From positions 1 through 64,000 of the forward strand of contig JAEYWD010000118.1 of assembly GCA_023429135.1 (NCBI GenBank): a stretch of 64,000 nucleotides of DNA. Direction: 5' to 3'. Below are positions 36,821 to 45,959 of the stretch, piece after piece. Under the pieces are notes generated by a model. The model was given only the letters and a program-made list of their open reading frames with translations. It had not been told where the DNA came from and ran no database searches. Each line of letters opens with the position of its first letter. The first letter of the stretch is position 1. Both the position numbers and the translations under genes were made by a program. The DNA comes from Bacteroidota bacterium. Its GTDB lineage: Bacteria > Bacteroidota > Bacteroidia > Bacteroidales > JAAUTT01.

Positions 36821-37567
36821 ATGCGTAAAAACCTTTTATTACTGGTGTTTACAGGCGCTCTTGCGCTGACTTTCTCCTGCAAGCCCAAACCGGCCCAACA
36901 GGAGGCTGCTGTGGCTAATGATAGCGTGAATGTCCTTACACCCCAGGAAGTTGCTGATGGTTGGCAACTGCTCTGGGACGGTAAAACCTTCAATGGTTGG
37001 CACACTTTTAACAAAGATTCGGTTATTGGCTGGGAAATTAAGGACGGTTTACTGATTTCGTTAGGTCAGGGCGGCGACTTTGCCAATGACATTGTTACAA
37101 ATAAAGATTACACAAACTTCGAGTTGAGCATCGACTGGAAACTCTCTCCTGGTGGAAACAGTGGTCTATTCTACTATGCTGTAGAAGGTAAGTACCCTCA
37201 GATTTACGCCATTGCTCCGGAATATCAGCTTGTTGACGATCTAGGTTTTCCTGAAAAACTTGAAGACTGGCAGAAAACGGCAGCTCTCTATGGTATGTAC
37301 CTTGCCGATTCCACCAAAAAGGTTTTGAAACCCATTGGCGAATTCAATACCTCAAAAATTGTTGTGAACAACAAGCATGCGCAGCATTGGCTCAACGGTG
37401 TATTGGTAGTTGAATACGATCTTTGGACCGAAGACTGGAACAAGCGTATTAAAGAAGGGAAATGGAAAGAGTTCCCGGATTTTGGAACAGCTAAGACCGG
37501 AAAGATTGGTATCCAGGATCATGGACAAAGCAATTCTTTCAGGAATATTAAAATAAAAGTGCTGTAA
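36821..37567 (+). CDS. DUF1080 lipoprotein (3-keto-disaccharide hydrolase family)
   Basis: A 248-residue lipoprotein with signal peptide and lipobox (ALTFSC, Cys at residue 20). The rest is the concanavalin-like DUF1080 domain: GWQLLWDGKTFNGWH, then DYTNFELSIDWKLSPGGNSGLFY and a C-terminal GKIGIQDHGQSNSFRNIKIK. Members of this family have been shown to cleave 3-keto-glycosides made by Gfo/Idh/MocA-type dehydrogenases. Its presence in an amino-sugar operon suggests processing of an oxidised amino-sugar glycoside at the cell surface or periplasm; this is inference. It is 2 nt from the downstream membrane protein gene. Confidence 0.88.
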   Translation: MRKNLLLLVFTGALALTFSCKPKPAQQEAAVANDSVNVLTPQEVADGWQLLWDGKTFNGWHTFNKDSVIGWEIKDGLLISLGQGGDFANDIVTNKDYTNFELSIDWKLSPGGNSGLFYYAVEGKYPQIYAIAPEYQLVDDLGFPEKLEDWQKTAALYGMYLADSTKKVLKPIGEFNTSKIVVNNKHAQHWLNGVLVVEYDLWTEDWNKRIKEGKWKEFPDFGTAKTGKIGIQDHGQSNSFRNIKIKVL

Positions 37568-37569
37568 TT

Positions 37570-38691
37570 ATGAACCCGACCGAAGAAAAGAAACCACAAA
37601 GACTGGTTTCGCTCGATGCTCTTCGTGGATTCGACATGTTCTGGATAATGGGTGGCGAGAACATTATTCATGCACTTGCCCAGTTAACTCAATGGTCTCT
37701 GATGATCTGGCTCGGAACCCAGATGGAACATGTTGAATGGAATGGTTTTGTTTTTTATGACAATATATTTCCGTTATTCCTGTTTATTGCAGGCGTTACC
37801 ATGCCATTCTCCCTTTCAAGGAGGATAGAAAGAGGCGATTCGAAAGTTAAAATTTACCAGCACATCATCTTCCGCGGAATTCTATTGGTTCTGCTGGGCT
37901 TTGTTTATAACGGATTGTTCCGGTTCGATTTCGACACTCAACGATACGCTTCGGTACTTGGCCGGATTGGGTTAGCCTGGATGTTTGCAGCAATAATTTT
38001 TGTAAATACAAATACGAAAGGTTTGATCATTTGGCTCGGCTCTATTCTCATTGGGTATTGGGCCATGATGAAACTTATCCCTGTTCCGGGTTACGGCGCC
38101 GGGGTATTGACTCAGGAAGGCAGTTTAGCAGGATATATTGACAGAATGCTCCTTCCGGGCCGACTTCATAAGGGAAATCATGATCCAGAAGGAATATTAT
38201 CAACAATTCCAGCAATGGGGACAGCCATAATGGGCATACTTACCGGAAAATTCCTTACCCAGCCCAAAGAATCGTATTCCCCGATGAAAAAAGGGCTTTA
38301 TATTCTTGCTGCCGGAATTCTGTCCATAGCTCTTGGTTGGCTCTGGAATCCATTGTTTCCTGTAAATAAAAATCTCTGGTCCAGTTCTTTTGTGTTGGTT
38401 GCCGGAGGGTGGAGTCTTGTTTACCTTTCCATTTTTTACATCATCATCGATGTATGGAAATTCCAGAAGTGGGCATTCTTCTTTATTGTGATTGGATTAA
38501 ACCCGATAACAATTTACCTGGCCCAGGCTGGCATGATCGACTTCGAAAGCACTACCCGTTATTTCTTCGGGGGTTTAATAAAACCGATGCCAGAACTGTG
38601 GCAACATTTTATCGGAGCAATGCTTTATGTGGGAGTAAGCTGGTTATTCCTTTACTTCCTGTATAAAAAGAAGATATTTCTTAAAGTCTAA
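37570..38691 (+). CDS. DUF5009/NagX-like membrane acyltransferase (HGSNAT-like)
   Basis: A 373-residue protein with about ten membrane helices and the family N-terminus RLVSLDALRGFDMFWI. The EHVEWNGFVFYDNIFPLFLFIAG segment carries the conserved histidine and W-N-G of heparan-alpha-glucosaminide N-acetyltransferase relatives. Bacterial homologues (NagX) occur in GlcNAc utilisation clusters and have been proposed to transport or acetylate amino sugars across the membrane. Here it closes the amino-sugar operon, consistent with that role. Confidence 0.87.
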   Translation: MNPTEEKKPQRLVSLDALRGFDMFWIMGGENIIHALAQLTQWSLMIWLGTQMEHVEWNGFVFYDNIFPLFLFIAGVTMPFSLSRRIERGDSKVKIYQHIIFRGILLVLLGFVYNGLFRFDFDTQRYASVLGRIGLAWMFAAIIFVNTNTKGLIIWLGSILIGYWAMMKLIPVPGYGAGVLTQEGSLAGYIDRMLLPGRLHKGNHDPEGILSTIPAMGTAIMGILTGKFLTQPKESYSPMKKGLYILAAGILSIALGWLWNPLFPVNKNLWSSSFVLVAGGWSLVYLSIFYIIIDVWKFQKWAFFFIVIGLNPITIYLAQAGMIDFESTTRYFFGGLIKPMPELWQHFIGAMLYVGVSWLFLYFLYKKKIFLKV

Positions 38692-38702
38692 CGATTGTAG
38701 AG

Positions 38703-38814
38703 AGAGTGCTTTGTGAAAAGTGCCGGACTCTGAGCCTGTCGAAGCGTAATCTTACTGATTTATGATGAGGTTTCGACAGGCTCAACCTCCGGTTATGGAT
38801 TATTACACAGCCTC
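38703..38814 (-). repeat. Dispersed inverted-repeat element, copy B
   Basis: On the minus strand this 112-bp segment aligns with copy A (7724-7833) almost throughout: GGCTGTGTAA end, CCGGAGGTTGAGCCTGTCGA, AACCTCAT, a variable centre, TTCGACAGGCTCAG and a TTTTCACA-type end. The inner 12-mers are at 38732-38743 and 38772-38783. Like copy A it lies between the 3' ends of two convergent genes (the NagX-like gene and the glycosyltransferase fusion). Confidence 0.8.
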
Positions 38815-38826
38815 ATGACGTGTAAA

Positions 38827-40683
38827 CTAATTGCACTCCATCAGCAGCTTCTCCAGCTTCTCAACCGTTTTATCAATTGTAAACTTATTATTCAGGATTT
38901 GCATTGATTTTTCGCCCATTGCTTGTCTTAAATCTTTGTTGTTCAGCAATGTTTCAACCTGTTGGGCAAACATGTCAATATCCGGGAAAGGAACTAAAAA
39001 TCCGTTTTCATCATTCATCACCAGCTCGGGATTACTGCTGTTGTTGAAGGCAACCACAGGTTTTCCGCAGGCCATGGCTTCGGCAATCACATAACCAAAG
39101 CCCTCCCACAGCGATGTAAGAACAAAAACATCCAATTGTTCCATAAATGCTCTGATATCCTTTACAAATCCTAGAAATACAATTCTATCCTGAACAGCAA
39201 GCGCTTCGGTATATTTTTGCAGCTCTTCTCTCAAAGCGCCATCGCCAGCTATTAGAATCTTAAATTTATATCCTTTCTTCTTCAAAATGGAGGCAAGATC
39301 AATCAAGTATTTCTGTCCTTTTTGATGCACCAAACGGCCCGAATTGCCAATCAGAAACTCTCCGTTTTCGGGAATGTAGATAGGTTGATGACTCGATTTA
39401 GCAAATTCGTCCAGATCGATACCGTTATAAATAACCCTTATGCGCGATTGATCAAAGATTCCCGGATTATTCTGGACAATAGTGCGTCGTGTTTCTTCAG
39501 AGTTTGCTATGACATACGTTACAAAATGACGGAAAATAAAACGATTAAGAGCGGTGTCCCTGATAGGAATAGCGCTACCACGGCGATAAATTACAGTTTT
39601 AATTCCGGCAAGCTTTGCCGCAAGTCCCGCGACTTTCAGGTCGGATGACAGATTTATGATTAGCGTTTTGATTCCTGAACGTTTGAGAAACAGATAGATT
39701 TTAAAAACAGTGAAAGGATTTAAAAAGCTCAAATTATTCAATCTAACGGAAAAAGCAGGAATCCCCTTTAACCTGAGCTTTAAAAGAAGAACACTCTGTA
39801 TATTGGCAACTGCAACTACTTTGTAATTCATCTCTCTTAGCCTGCATGCCATTTCAAAATACCACTTTTCGCCGCCTCCCCAGGTTTTTGTCCCGTTAAA
39901 AAAGCAAATATCGCCTGTAATTTTCTTGTTCTCTCTTTGGAGATTCAGCAACTTCTTGTATTTCAGAAAAGTTTCGTATGAAGATATTCTGCAAATGTTA
40001 AAGCCGGTTTTACCATCCAGAATTCCAAGTTTGATTATATAATCCCTAAAAAAACGCCAGCCAGGCCTTACCAGTAAACTCCACCAGTACCTTTTCTGAC
40101 CTTTAAAAAAATGGGACTCAGCAAAAATCCTGGAATACGAGTTTATCTTTTTCATGTGCTGACCAGGACTGGAGTAAGGAAAATGCAACAAGTCGCCCTT
40201 CAGATATTTTTTTGAGTAACCTTTTTTCAGAATGAATTTATCGTGAGGATTCATTCCTCCCCATTCACCTTTTCGCTTGTCCCATAACCGAAGTTTTTTA
40301 GACGGGTACCAGCTAGTATGCTTGATCCATTTACCAGCATAATTAGTTAGCCGGTTAAAGTAATATCCATCGTGAGTCCAGTTTTCCTTTACTTCGAGTA
40401 TTGATTCACGAAGCTTTTCCGAAAGTTCTTCATCAGCATCCAAAGAAAGAACATGAAGGTAATTGGTTTTGGAAAGTGCAAAGTTCTTTTGTTCCACATA
40501 GCCCAAAAATACCTGCTGAAACACCTGAGCCCCGAAATCGTGCGCTATTTCAATAGTTCTATCGGTCGAGAACGAATCAACAACAATTATTTCATCAGCA
40601 ATACCTTGCAACGAACGAAGACAACGTTCCAGATTCAGTTCTTCGTTGTAGGTAATAATTACTGCCGATATAGGTGTTCCCAT
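38827..40683 (-). CDS. Fused GT2 (WaaE-like) and GT4 glycosyltransferase
   Basis: A 618-residue protein made of two enzymes. Residues 1 to about 255 are a GT2 domain of the LPS-core WaaE/KdtX type (SAVIITYNEELNLERCLRSL, VVDSFSTDRT, LSLDADEELSE). Residues about 260-618 are a GT4 GT-B transferase (CFFNGTKTWGGGEKWYFE, RVIYNGIDLDEF, SGRLVHQKGQKYLIDLA, VFVLTSLWEGFGYVIAEAMACGKPVVAF with the EGFGxxxxEAMAxGxP motif). The fusion suggests two consecutive sugar additions to lipid A-core. It starts 1 nt after the murF-alr stop, so it is translated from the same message. Confidence 0.9.
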   Translation of the reverse strand: MGTPISAVIITYNEELNLERCLRSLQGIADEIIVVDSFSTDRTIEIAHDFGAQVFQQVFLGYVEQKNFALSKTNYLHVLSLDADEELSEKLRESILEVKENWTHDGYYFNRLTNYAGKWIKHTSWYPSKKLRLWDKRKGEWGGMNPHDKFILKKGYSKKYLKGDLLHFPYSSPGQHMKKINSYSRIFAESHFFKGQKRYWWSLLVRPGWRFFRDYIIKLGILDGKTGFNICRISSYETFLKYKKLLNLQRENKKITGDICFFNGTKTWGGGEKWYFEMACRLREMNYKVVAVANIQSVLLLKLRLKGIPAFSVRLNNLSFLNPFTVFKIYLFLKRSGIKTLIINLSSDLKVAGLAAKLAGIKTVIYRRGSAIPIRDTALNRFIFRHFVTYVIANSEETRRTIVQNNPGIFDQSRIRVIYNGIDLDEFAKSSHQPIYIPENGEFLIGNSGRLVHQKGQKYLIDLASILKKKGYKFKILIAGDGALREELQKYTEALAVQDRIVFLGFVKDIRAFMEQLDVFVLTSLWEGFGYVIAEAMACGKPVVAFNNSSNPELVMNDENGFLVPFPDIDMFAQQVETLLNNKDLRQAMGEKSMQILNNKFTIDKTVEKLEKLLMECN

Positions 40684-40684
40684 A

Positions 40685-43135
40685 CTATTCCTGATAATAA
40701 ATTCTTTTAACCCTCCGCGAAATACTGGTAAATACTTCGTAAGGTATAGTTTTCATTTGAGCTGCAATTTCTGTAATTGGATATTCATCTCCAAATACAA
40801 TTACTTCATCCCCCTCTTCGGCTTTAATTCCTCTTAAGTCTATCATACACATATCCATACATATATTTCCTACTAAAGGGGCAAGTTTGCCGTTTACATA
40901 AAACTTTCCGCCGCCATTCCCCAGAATTCTATGAATTCCATCAGCATAACCTATGGGTAGAATGGCAATCTTCATTGTTTCAGTGGCTTTATACTTGCGA
41001 CCGTATCCAATTGTTTCGTTAGCAGGAATTTCTTTTATCTGGAGAATTACTGTTTTTAGTCTGCTCACCTGACGCAAAGCGCCATTAGCCGAACTTATGC
41101 CGTATAATCCAATTCCAAGCCTTACCATATCGTATTGAGCTGACGTAAATCGCTCAATTCCAGCCGAGTTTAAAACATGGCGAAATATCTTGTATGAAAA
41201 TGCATTTACAATTTTGGAACTGTTTTTCTCGAAAATGGCAATCTGTTCTTGTGTAAAATAATCGAGCGCTTCTTCGTCGCTACCTGCCAAATGAGAGAAA
41301 ACACTGGCTATTTTCAGGGTTTGTTGCGATTGAAGTTTCTCTATCAGCAAATCGGTTTCATGCTCCAGAAATCCAAGCCTGTGCATTCCCGTATCCAACT
41401 TGACATGCACCGGAAAGTCGGTTACACCCTCAGTCTCTGCTTCTTTTAAAAATTCCTTTAAAACCTTGAATGAATAAATTTCGGGCTCCAGCTTATAGCG
41501 GATAATTTGCTGAAAGCTATGACCTTCAGGATTCATAACCATAATGGGCATCGTAATTCCTGCTTCGCGAAGTGCTACTCCTTCGTCGGCAAAAGCAACT
41601 GCCAGGTAATCGACTCTGTGAAACTGCAGTAAGTTAGCAATCTCGTGACTTCCGCTGCCATAAGAAAAAGCTTTAACCATTGCAACCAGCTTTGTGTCGG
41701 GTTTAAGCAGCGAGCGGAAATAATTCAGGTTGTGAATCATTGCATTGAGATTGATCTCAAGTACCGTTTCGTGAACCTTTTCCTCGAGGGCAGTTACAAT
41801 TTTTTCGAATCCGAAAGACCGGGAGCCTTTAATCAGAATTGCCTGATTGATAAACATTCCCTTCCTGATCCGGAAAATAAATGAACTGGTATCAGGATAG
41901 AACTCACTCGCAGTATCGAACAGATGTTTGAACCTGCTTATCTCGGGGCCTATACCAATAAAATGATTAATATTTTTGTTTTTAACCAGCGAGGCTACCT
42001 CCTTGTAAAGAAGTTCGCCCGATTGTCCGCTCTGTAGAATATCTGATAAAATTACAGTTTTCTCTTTATGCTGTCGCTGATTAACAAGAAAATCCAATGC
42101 TATGGATAACGAACCTAGATCGGAATTATAACTATCGTTAATAAGAGTACATTGATTTACGCCCTGTTTTAACTCAAGCCGCATAGCCACCGGAGCGAGA
42201 TTCTTTATTTTCGTGGCTATAAAATCACTTGAATATCCAAGATAAAACAACAGAGTAACTACATGAAAAGCATTTTCAATTGAAGCATCGTCGATAAAAG
42301 GAATGGTTATGCGGCCTTGTTCGTTTTTAAAAAAATATGTGACCTGGGTTTGGGTTTGCTGTTTTTCAATATTTAGAATTTGTAGATATGCAGGCTTTTT
42401 AAACGACCATGAGTATCTTTCCAAATGGCTGTATTCTCCTGAACAGGCAAAGCTATCGATAATTGGGTGATCGGCACAATAAATTAATGCCTGGCAATTT
42501 TTAAAAAGCATCATCTTTTCGACAGCTTTTTCTTCAAAACCCGCGAAATTCTCCTGATGAGGTTCTCCTAAATGAGTGAATATTCCAATGGTAGGCTGGA
42601 TAATTCTCTCGAGCTTTTCCATCTCACCGGGCTTAGAAATCCCTGCTTCGAGTATTGCCAGTTGATGCTGAGGTTCTATGAGCCATGCAGAAAGGGGAAC
42701 TCCAACCTGAGAATTGAAACTTCGGGGACTTCGAATTACATTCAACGAAGTATGCAAACTCTGGTATATCCATTCTTTTACTATAGTTTTTCCGTTACTT
42801 CCGGTAATTCCGACCACCGGAATATCGAACTTTTTGCGATGAAAAGCAGCAAGTTTGTGAAATGCTGCGATAGTATTCTCAACTATAAGATATGAGGCTT
42901 CCTCTTCAAAATTTTGAACTGAGCTATCTACAAGAAAACAACGTACTCCTTTTTGATAAAGATCGGCAACAAAAGCATTTCCATTGTGCCGCTCACCTTT
43001 TATAGCAATAAACATCGACGATTCGGGCGATGTAAGTGTGCGACTGTCGATAACAATATCCCGGATCAGAAAGTCCCTGGAACCAATTAATCTGGCTTTA
43101 ATAACCGATGCAATTTCGTGGGCTTTATATTGCAT
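40685..43135 (-). CDS. MurF - alanine racemase fusion
   Basis: An 816-residue bifunctional enzyme. The first about 450 residues are MurF (UDP-MurNAc-tripeptide:D-Ala-D-Ala ligase) with the ATP loop TGSNGKT at 111-117 and later ILEAGISKPGEME. The rest is a fold-type III PLP alanine racemase: KLVAMVKAFSYGSG with the PLP lysine, VHVKLDTGMHRLGF, MVRLGIGLYGIS and GNICMDMCMIDLRG. Thus one protein both makes D-alanine and adds D-Ala-D-Ala to the peptidoglycan precursor. This fusion is typical of Bacteroidota. It starts 1 nt after tdk and is followed 1 nt later by the glycosyltransferase fusion. Confidence 0.96.
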   Translation of the reverse strand: MQYKAHEIASVIKARLIGSRDFLIRDIVIDSRTLTSPESSMFIAIKGERHNGNAFVADLYQKGVRCFLVDSSVQNFEEEASYLIVENTIAAFHKLAAFHRKKFDIPVVGITGSNGKTIVKEWIYQSLHTSLNVIRSPRSFNSQVGVPLSAWLIEPQHQLAILEAGISKPGEMEKLERIIQPTIGIFTHLGEPHQENFAGFEEKAVEKMMLFKNCQALIYCADHPIIDSFACSGEYSHLERYSWSFKKPAYLQILNIEKQQTQTQVTYFFKNEQGRITIPFIDDASIENAFHVVTLLFYLGYSSDFIATKIKNLAPVAMRLELKQGVNQCTLINDSYNSDLGSLSIALDFLVNQRQHKEKTVILSDILQSGQSGELLYKEVASLVKNKNINHFIGIGPEISRFKHLFDTASEFYPDTSSFIFRIRKGMFINQAILIKGSRSFGFEKIVTALEEKVHETVLEINLNAMIHNLNYFRSLLKPDTKLVAMVKAFSYGSGSHEIANLLQFHRVDYLAVAFADEGVALREAGITMPIMVMNPEGHSFQQIIRYKLEPEIYSFKVLKEFLKEAETEGVTDFPVHVKLDTGMHRLGFLEHETDLLIEKLQSQQTLKIASVFSHLAGSDEEALDYFTQEQIAIFEKNSSKIVNAFSYKIFRHVLNSAGIERFTSAQYDMVRLGIGLYGISSANGALRQVSRLKTVILQIKEIPANETIGYGRKYKATETMKIAILPIGYADGIHRILGNGGGKFYVNGKLAPLVGNICMDMCMIDLRGIKAEEGDEVIVFGDEYPITEIAAQMKTIPYEVFTSISRRVKRIYYQE

Positions 43136-43136
43136 T

Positions 43137-43712
43137 TTATTTACTTAAGGCTTTATTATAACAATTTCTGCAAAGAGGTTCATAATCATTTTGGGAACCC
43201 AGAACCACCAGTTTCGAACTTTCTGAAGTACGAAAAGAATAATGGGCAAGATTTCCACATCGGGAACAAATAGCGTGAACTTTGGTCACATATTCGGCCA
43301 CAGCCATTAACGAGGGAATAGGGCCAAAAGGAACACCTTTGTAATCGATATCCAGTCCTGCAACAATCACCCGCACACCCTGGTTTGCAAGTTTTGTGCA
43401 AACATCGGTTAGTCCAGGATCAAAAAACTGGGCTTCGTCTATTCCAACAACATCAACACCTCCAGTAAGAAGTAGTATATTAGCTGAAACATCCACCGGA
43501 GTTGACGGGAAAGAATTCATGTCGTGCGAAACAACTTCCTGAAACGAATACCGGTTATCGATTCGAGGTTTAAAAATCTCAACTTTCTGTTTGGCAATAA
43601 CCGCCCTGCGCAGCCGTCGTAACAATTCTTCTGTTTTTCCCGAAAACATCGAACCGGTAATTACTTCAATCCATCCTCTTTGTTCAGGATTCGTGGCATT
43701 TTCAGGAAACAT
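43137..43712 (-). CDS. tdk: Thymidine kinase
   Basis: A 191-residue type II thymidine kinase for thymidine salvage. The P-loop GSMFSGKTEELLRR lies near residues 20-33, VVGIDEAQFF has the catalytic Glu, and the zinc site is CSRCG..CRNC. Residues ahead of the P-loop extend slightly further than in E. coli Tdk. First gene of the tdk - murF-alr - GT fusion operon, with 1-nt gaps. Confidence 0.95.
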   Translation of the reverse strand: MFPENATNPEQRGWIEVITGSMFSGKTEELLRRLRRAVIAKQKVEIFKPRIDNRYSFQEVVSHDMNSFPSTPVDVSANILLLTGGVDVVGIDEAQFFDPGLTDVCTKLANQGVRVIVAGLDIDYKGVPFGPIPSLMAVAEYVTKVHAICSRCGNLAHYSFRTSESSKLVVLGSQNDYEPLCRNCYNKALSK

Positions 43713-43743
43713 TACAGTACCAAAAAGATTATTATTAATTTTA

Positions 43744-43751
43744 CAAAGTTA
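43744..43751 (-). promoter_or_regulatory. -7 box for the tdk operon
   Basis: The minus strand reads TAACTTTG (TAnnTTTG), 31 nt before the tdk start. No good -33 match was found. Confidence 0.45.
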
Positions 43752-43912
43752 ACTAAAAGGATAAATGATCGTTTGTTCTTCAGAAAACTGATGTTTAATT
43801 TCTGGTTTTGGGTTCTAAATTAAAGCTTAATTTCTGAAACTCAACATCCGAAAGATAAAATATCAGGTTCGGTTATGACGTTCTATCATTCCTATAAATA
43901 TAAAAATATTGC

Positions 43913-44665
43913 ATGATGAATCAAAAAAATATTTTGAGCAGCATTATTGAAGAAATATATCAACTCGAAAGTTATGTGCAGGGATGGCGCGATATGGAAA
44001 ATGTTCCGGCTATTGAGAAAGATTTGGTTCAACGTAAGTTGCAGCAGATTTACGATCATGTAAAACGATTAAACACTGAAGTTACTCCTGTTACAGAAGA
44101 GAAACCTTTTACAATTAATGAAGTTACTCCCATTGTTATCCAGGAGCCTGAAATTACAGTTCCCGGCCCTGTTCATGAAATTACATTTGACAAAACAATT
44201 GAACTAATTGAAGAACCCAAACCCATTATTCAGGAAATTCCTGTAAAAACTGAGCCTGTAAAACAGGTGATAGAAGTGACCGTTTCGAAAACAAAAGTTG
44301 AAACCGAGAAATTTGAAAAACCAAAAGAACCGGTAAAAGAAATTTTAGCCGAAAAACTCACCCAAACTCACAAGGTAATTAACGAAACAGTTAAAACCCG
44401 CACTGTTATTGATGTTTCGTCGAAGCTCAAGTCGGCTCCCATACCCAGTATTCAATCGGCTATTAACCTGAATGATAAGTTTGTATTTATCCGCGAGTTA
44501 TTTAAAAACAACAACTTGCTGTACAATCAAACAATTGAACGCTTGAACAGTGCTCCAAACTATGAAGAAGCTATTTCTATAGTAGAAAAAGAATTTGCCT
44601 GGGACATGAGCGATCCCCTGGTTAACAAACTGGTTGAACTTATAAAAAGAAAGCACAATGCGTAA
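43913..44665 (+). CDS. Bacteroidota-specific conserved protein of unknown function
   Basis: A 250-residue protein in three parts. A helical N-terminus (about 1-60, ILSSIIEEIYQLESYVQGWRD) comes first, then a low-complexity Pro/Glu/Lys/Val-rich linker (about 60-165, many EEPKP and PVK steps). The conserved C-terminal domain is SIQSAINLNDKFVFIRELFKNNNLLYNQTIERLNSAPNYEEAISIVEKEFAWD. That C-terminal domain recurs in this phylum but I know of no assigned function. Start is ATG at 43913 or the next codon. It overlaps the M28 peptidase gene by 8 nt, so the two are coupled, with rsmI after them. Confidence 0.75.
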   Translation: MMNQKNILSSIIEEIYQLESYVQGWRDMENVPAIEKDLVQRKLQQIYDHVKRLNTEVTPVTEEKPFTINEVTPIVIQEPEITVPGPVHEITFDKTIELIEEPKPIIQEIPVKTEPVKQVIEVTVSKTKVETEKFEKPKEPVKEILAEKLTQTHKVINETVKTRTVIDVSSKLKSAPIPSIQSAINLNDKFVFIRELFKNNNLLYNQTIERLNSAPNYEEAISIVEKEFAWDMSDPLVNKLVELIKRKHNA

Positions 44666-45959
44666 TATCTTTCTCTACCTGACTCTTATCACCCTTTCGG
44701 CACATATAAATGCTCAGGACCTCGACTTCGTAAAATCAAATATCAAAAAACTTTCCTCGCCCGAATTTCATGGAAGAGGATACGTTAATAAAGGCGATAT
44801 TCTCAGTTCCGAATACCTGAGTAAACAATTCGAGACCTTTGGATTAAAGCCATTCGGAAAAGATTATTATCAATATTACCAGTTCGATGTAAATACCTTC
44901 CCAAAAAAAATGGAAGTTGTTATTGACGGAAAAAAGCTTGAGCCGACTCGCGATTTTTATGTCAATCCTGCTTCCATAGGTGTAAAAGGTAATTTCAGGA
45001 TCGAACATTTTGGCTTAAACGAAGTAAACAAGGATACTACATTCTTAAAAGCCTTTTTTACCGCCGACCATTCGAACAGTTTTATATTGCTCGATACCCT
45101 TGGTTGGGGTAAGAATGAATTCCGAAAGGGTATGCGTGATGCCATTTCGGGAAATCTTATGAGAGCAAAAGGTGTAATAGAATTGGCCGATACAGGTATG
45201 ATTTTTTCCATACGAACTTTTGCTAATAAATACACAAAGTTTACGGTGCGACGCAAATCTTTGCCTGCCAATGTATCTGAAATTAAGGTGAAAGTCGATC
45301 AAAAACTTATTAAGCACAACGCCCGTAATGTAATTGGCTATTTACCGGGAAAAAGCGATACGTTTATTGTATTTACAGCACATTACGATCATTTGGGACG
45401 AATGGGAAAAACCCATTATTTCCCTGGCGCAAACGACAATGCAAGTGGTACATCAATGGTGCTGGATCTTATAAGGGAACTCTCGAAAAAACCGAATCGT
45501 CACTATTCTTATGCATTTATGCTATTTAGTGGCGAAGAAGCTGGTTTGCTCGGCTCACAGCATTATGTGGCCAATCCTCTTTTCCCTTTATCGAGAATTA
45601 AGCAGGTTCTAAATTTCGATATGGTAGCAACCGGCTCGGGGGGCGTAAACATTTTTAACGGATCGGTACATAAAAAAGAGTTTGCATTGCTCGATACCAT
45701 TAATAAAGTAAATAATTTCGGCCTCGAATTAAAGATGAAAAGCACTTCCAGGGGAAGCGATCATTATCCATTTCATCAGAAAGGTATTCCGGCACTATTT
45801 ATCCTGACCGATGGCAAAGAAGTTGGTTACCATGTACCTGAAGACAGGCTTGAAAAACTGCCATTCAACGCCTACGAAAAATTGTACAAAATCATTTATC
45901 AATATATAGAAGCCAAAGAAAATGGGGAAATTATATATAGTCCCAACACCAATAGGTAA
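44658..45959 (+). CDS. Secreted M28 family zinc aminopeptidase
   Basis: A 433-residue protein with a signal peptide (about 1-19, HINAQ). The M28 dizinc ligands are visible in order: HYDHLG, GANDNASGTS, SGEEAGLLGS, LNFDMVATG and RGSDHYPFHQKGIPALF. A PA-domain-like insert occupies the region before the first ligand. It probably trims peptides in the periplasm or outside the cell. It overlaps the upstream conserved gene by 8 nt and the downstream rsmI by 38 nt. Confidence 0.9.
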   Translation: MRNIFLYLTLITLSAHINAQDLDFVKSNIKKLSSPEFHGRGYVNKGDILSSEYLSKQFETFGLKPFGKDYYQYYQFDVNTFPKKMEVVIDGKKLEPTRDFYVNPASIGVKGNFRIEHFGLNEVNKDTTFLKAFFTADHSNSFILLDTLGWGKNEFRKGMRDAISGNLMRAKGVIELADTGMIFSIRTFANKYTKFTVRRKSLPANVSEIKVKVDQKLIKHNARNVIGYLPGKSDTFIVFTAHYDHLGRMGKTHYFPGANDNASGTSMVLDLIRELSKKPNRHYSYAFMLFSGEEAGLLGSQHYVANPLFPLSRIKQVLNFDMVATGSGGVNIFNGSVHKKEFALLDTINKVNNFGLELKMKSTSRGSDHYPFHQKGIPALFILTDGKEVGYHVPEDRLEKLPFNAYEKLYKIIYQYIEAKENGEIIYSPNTNR

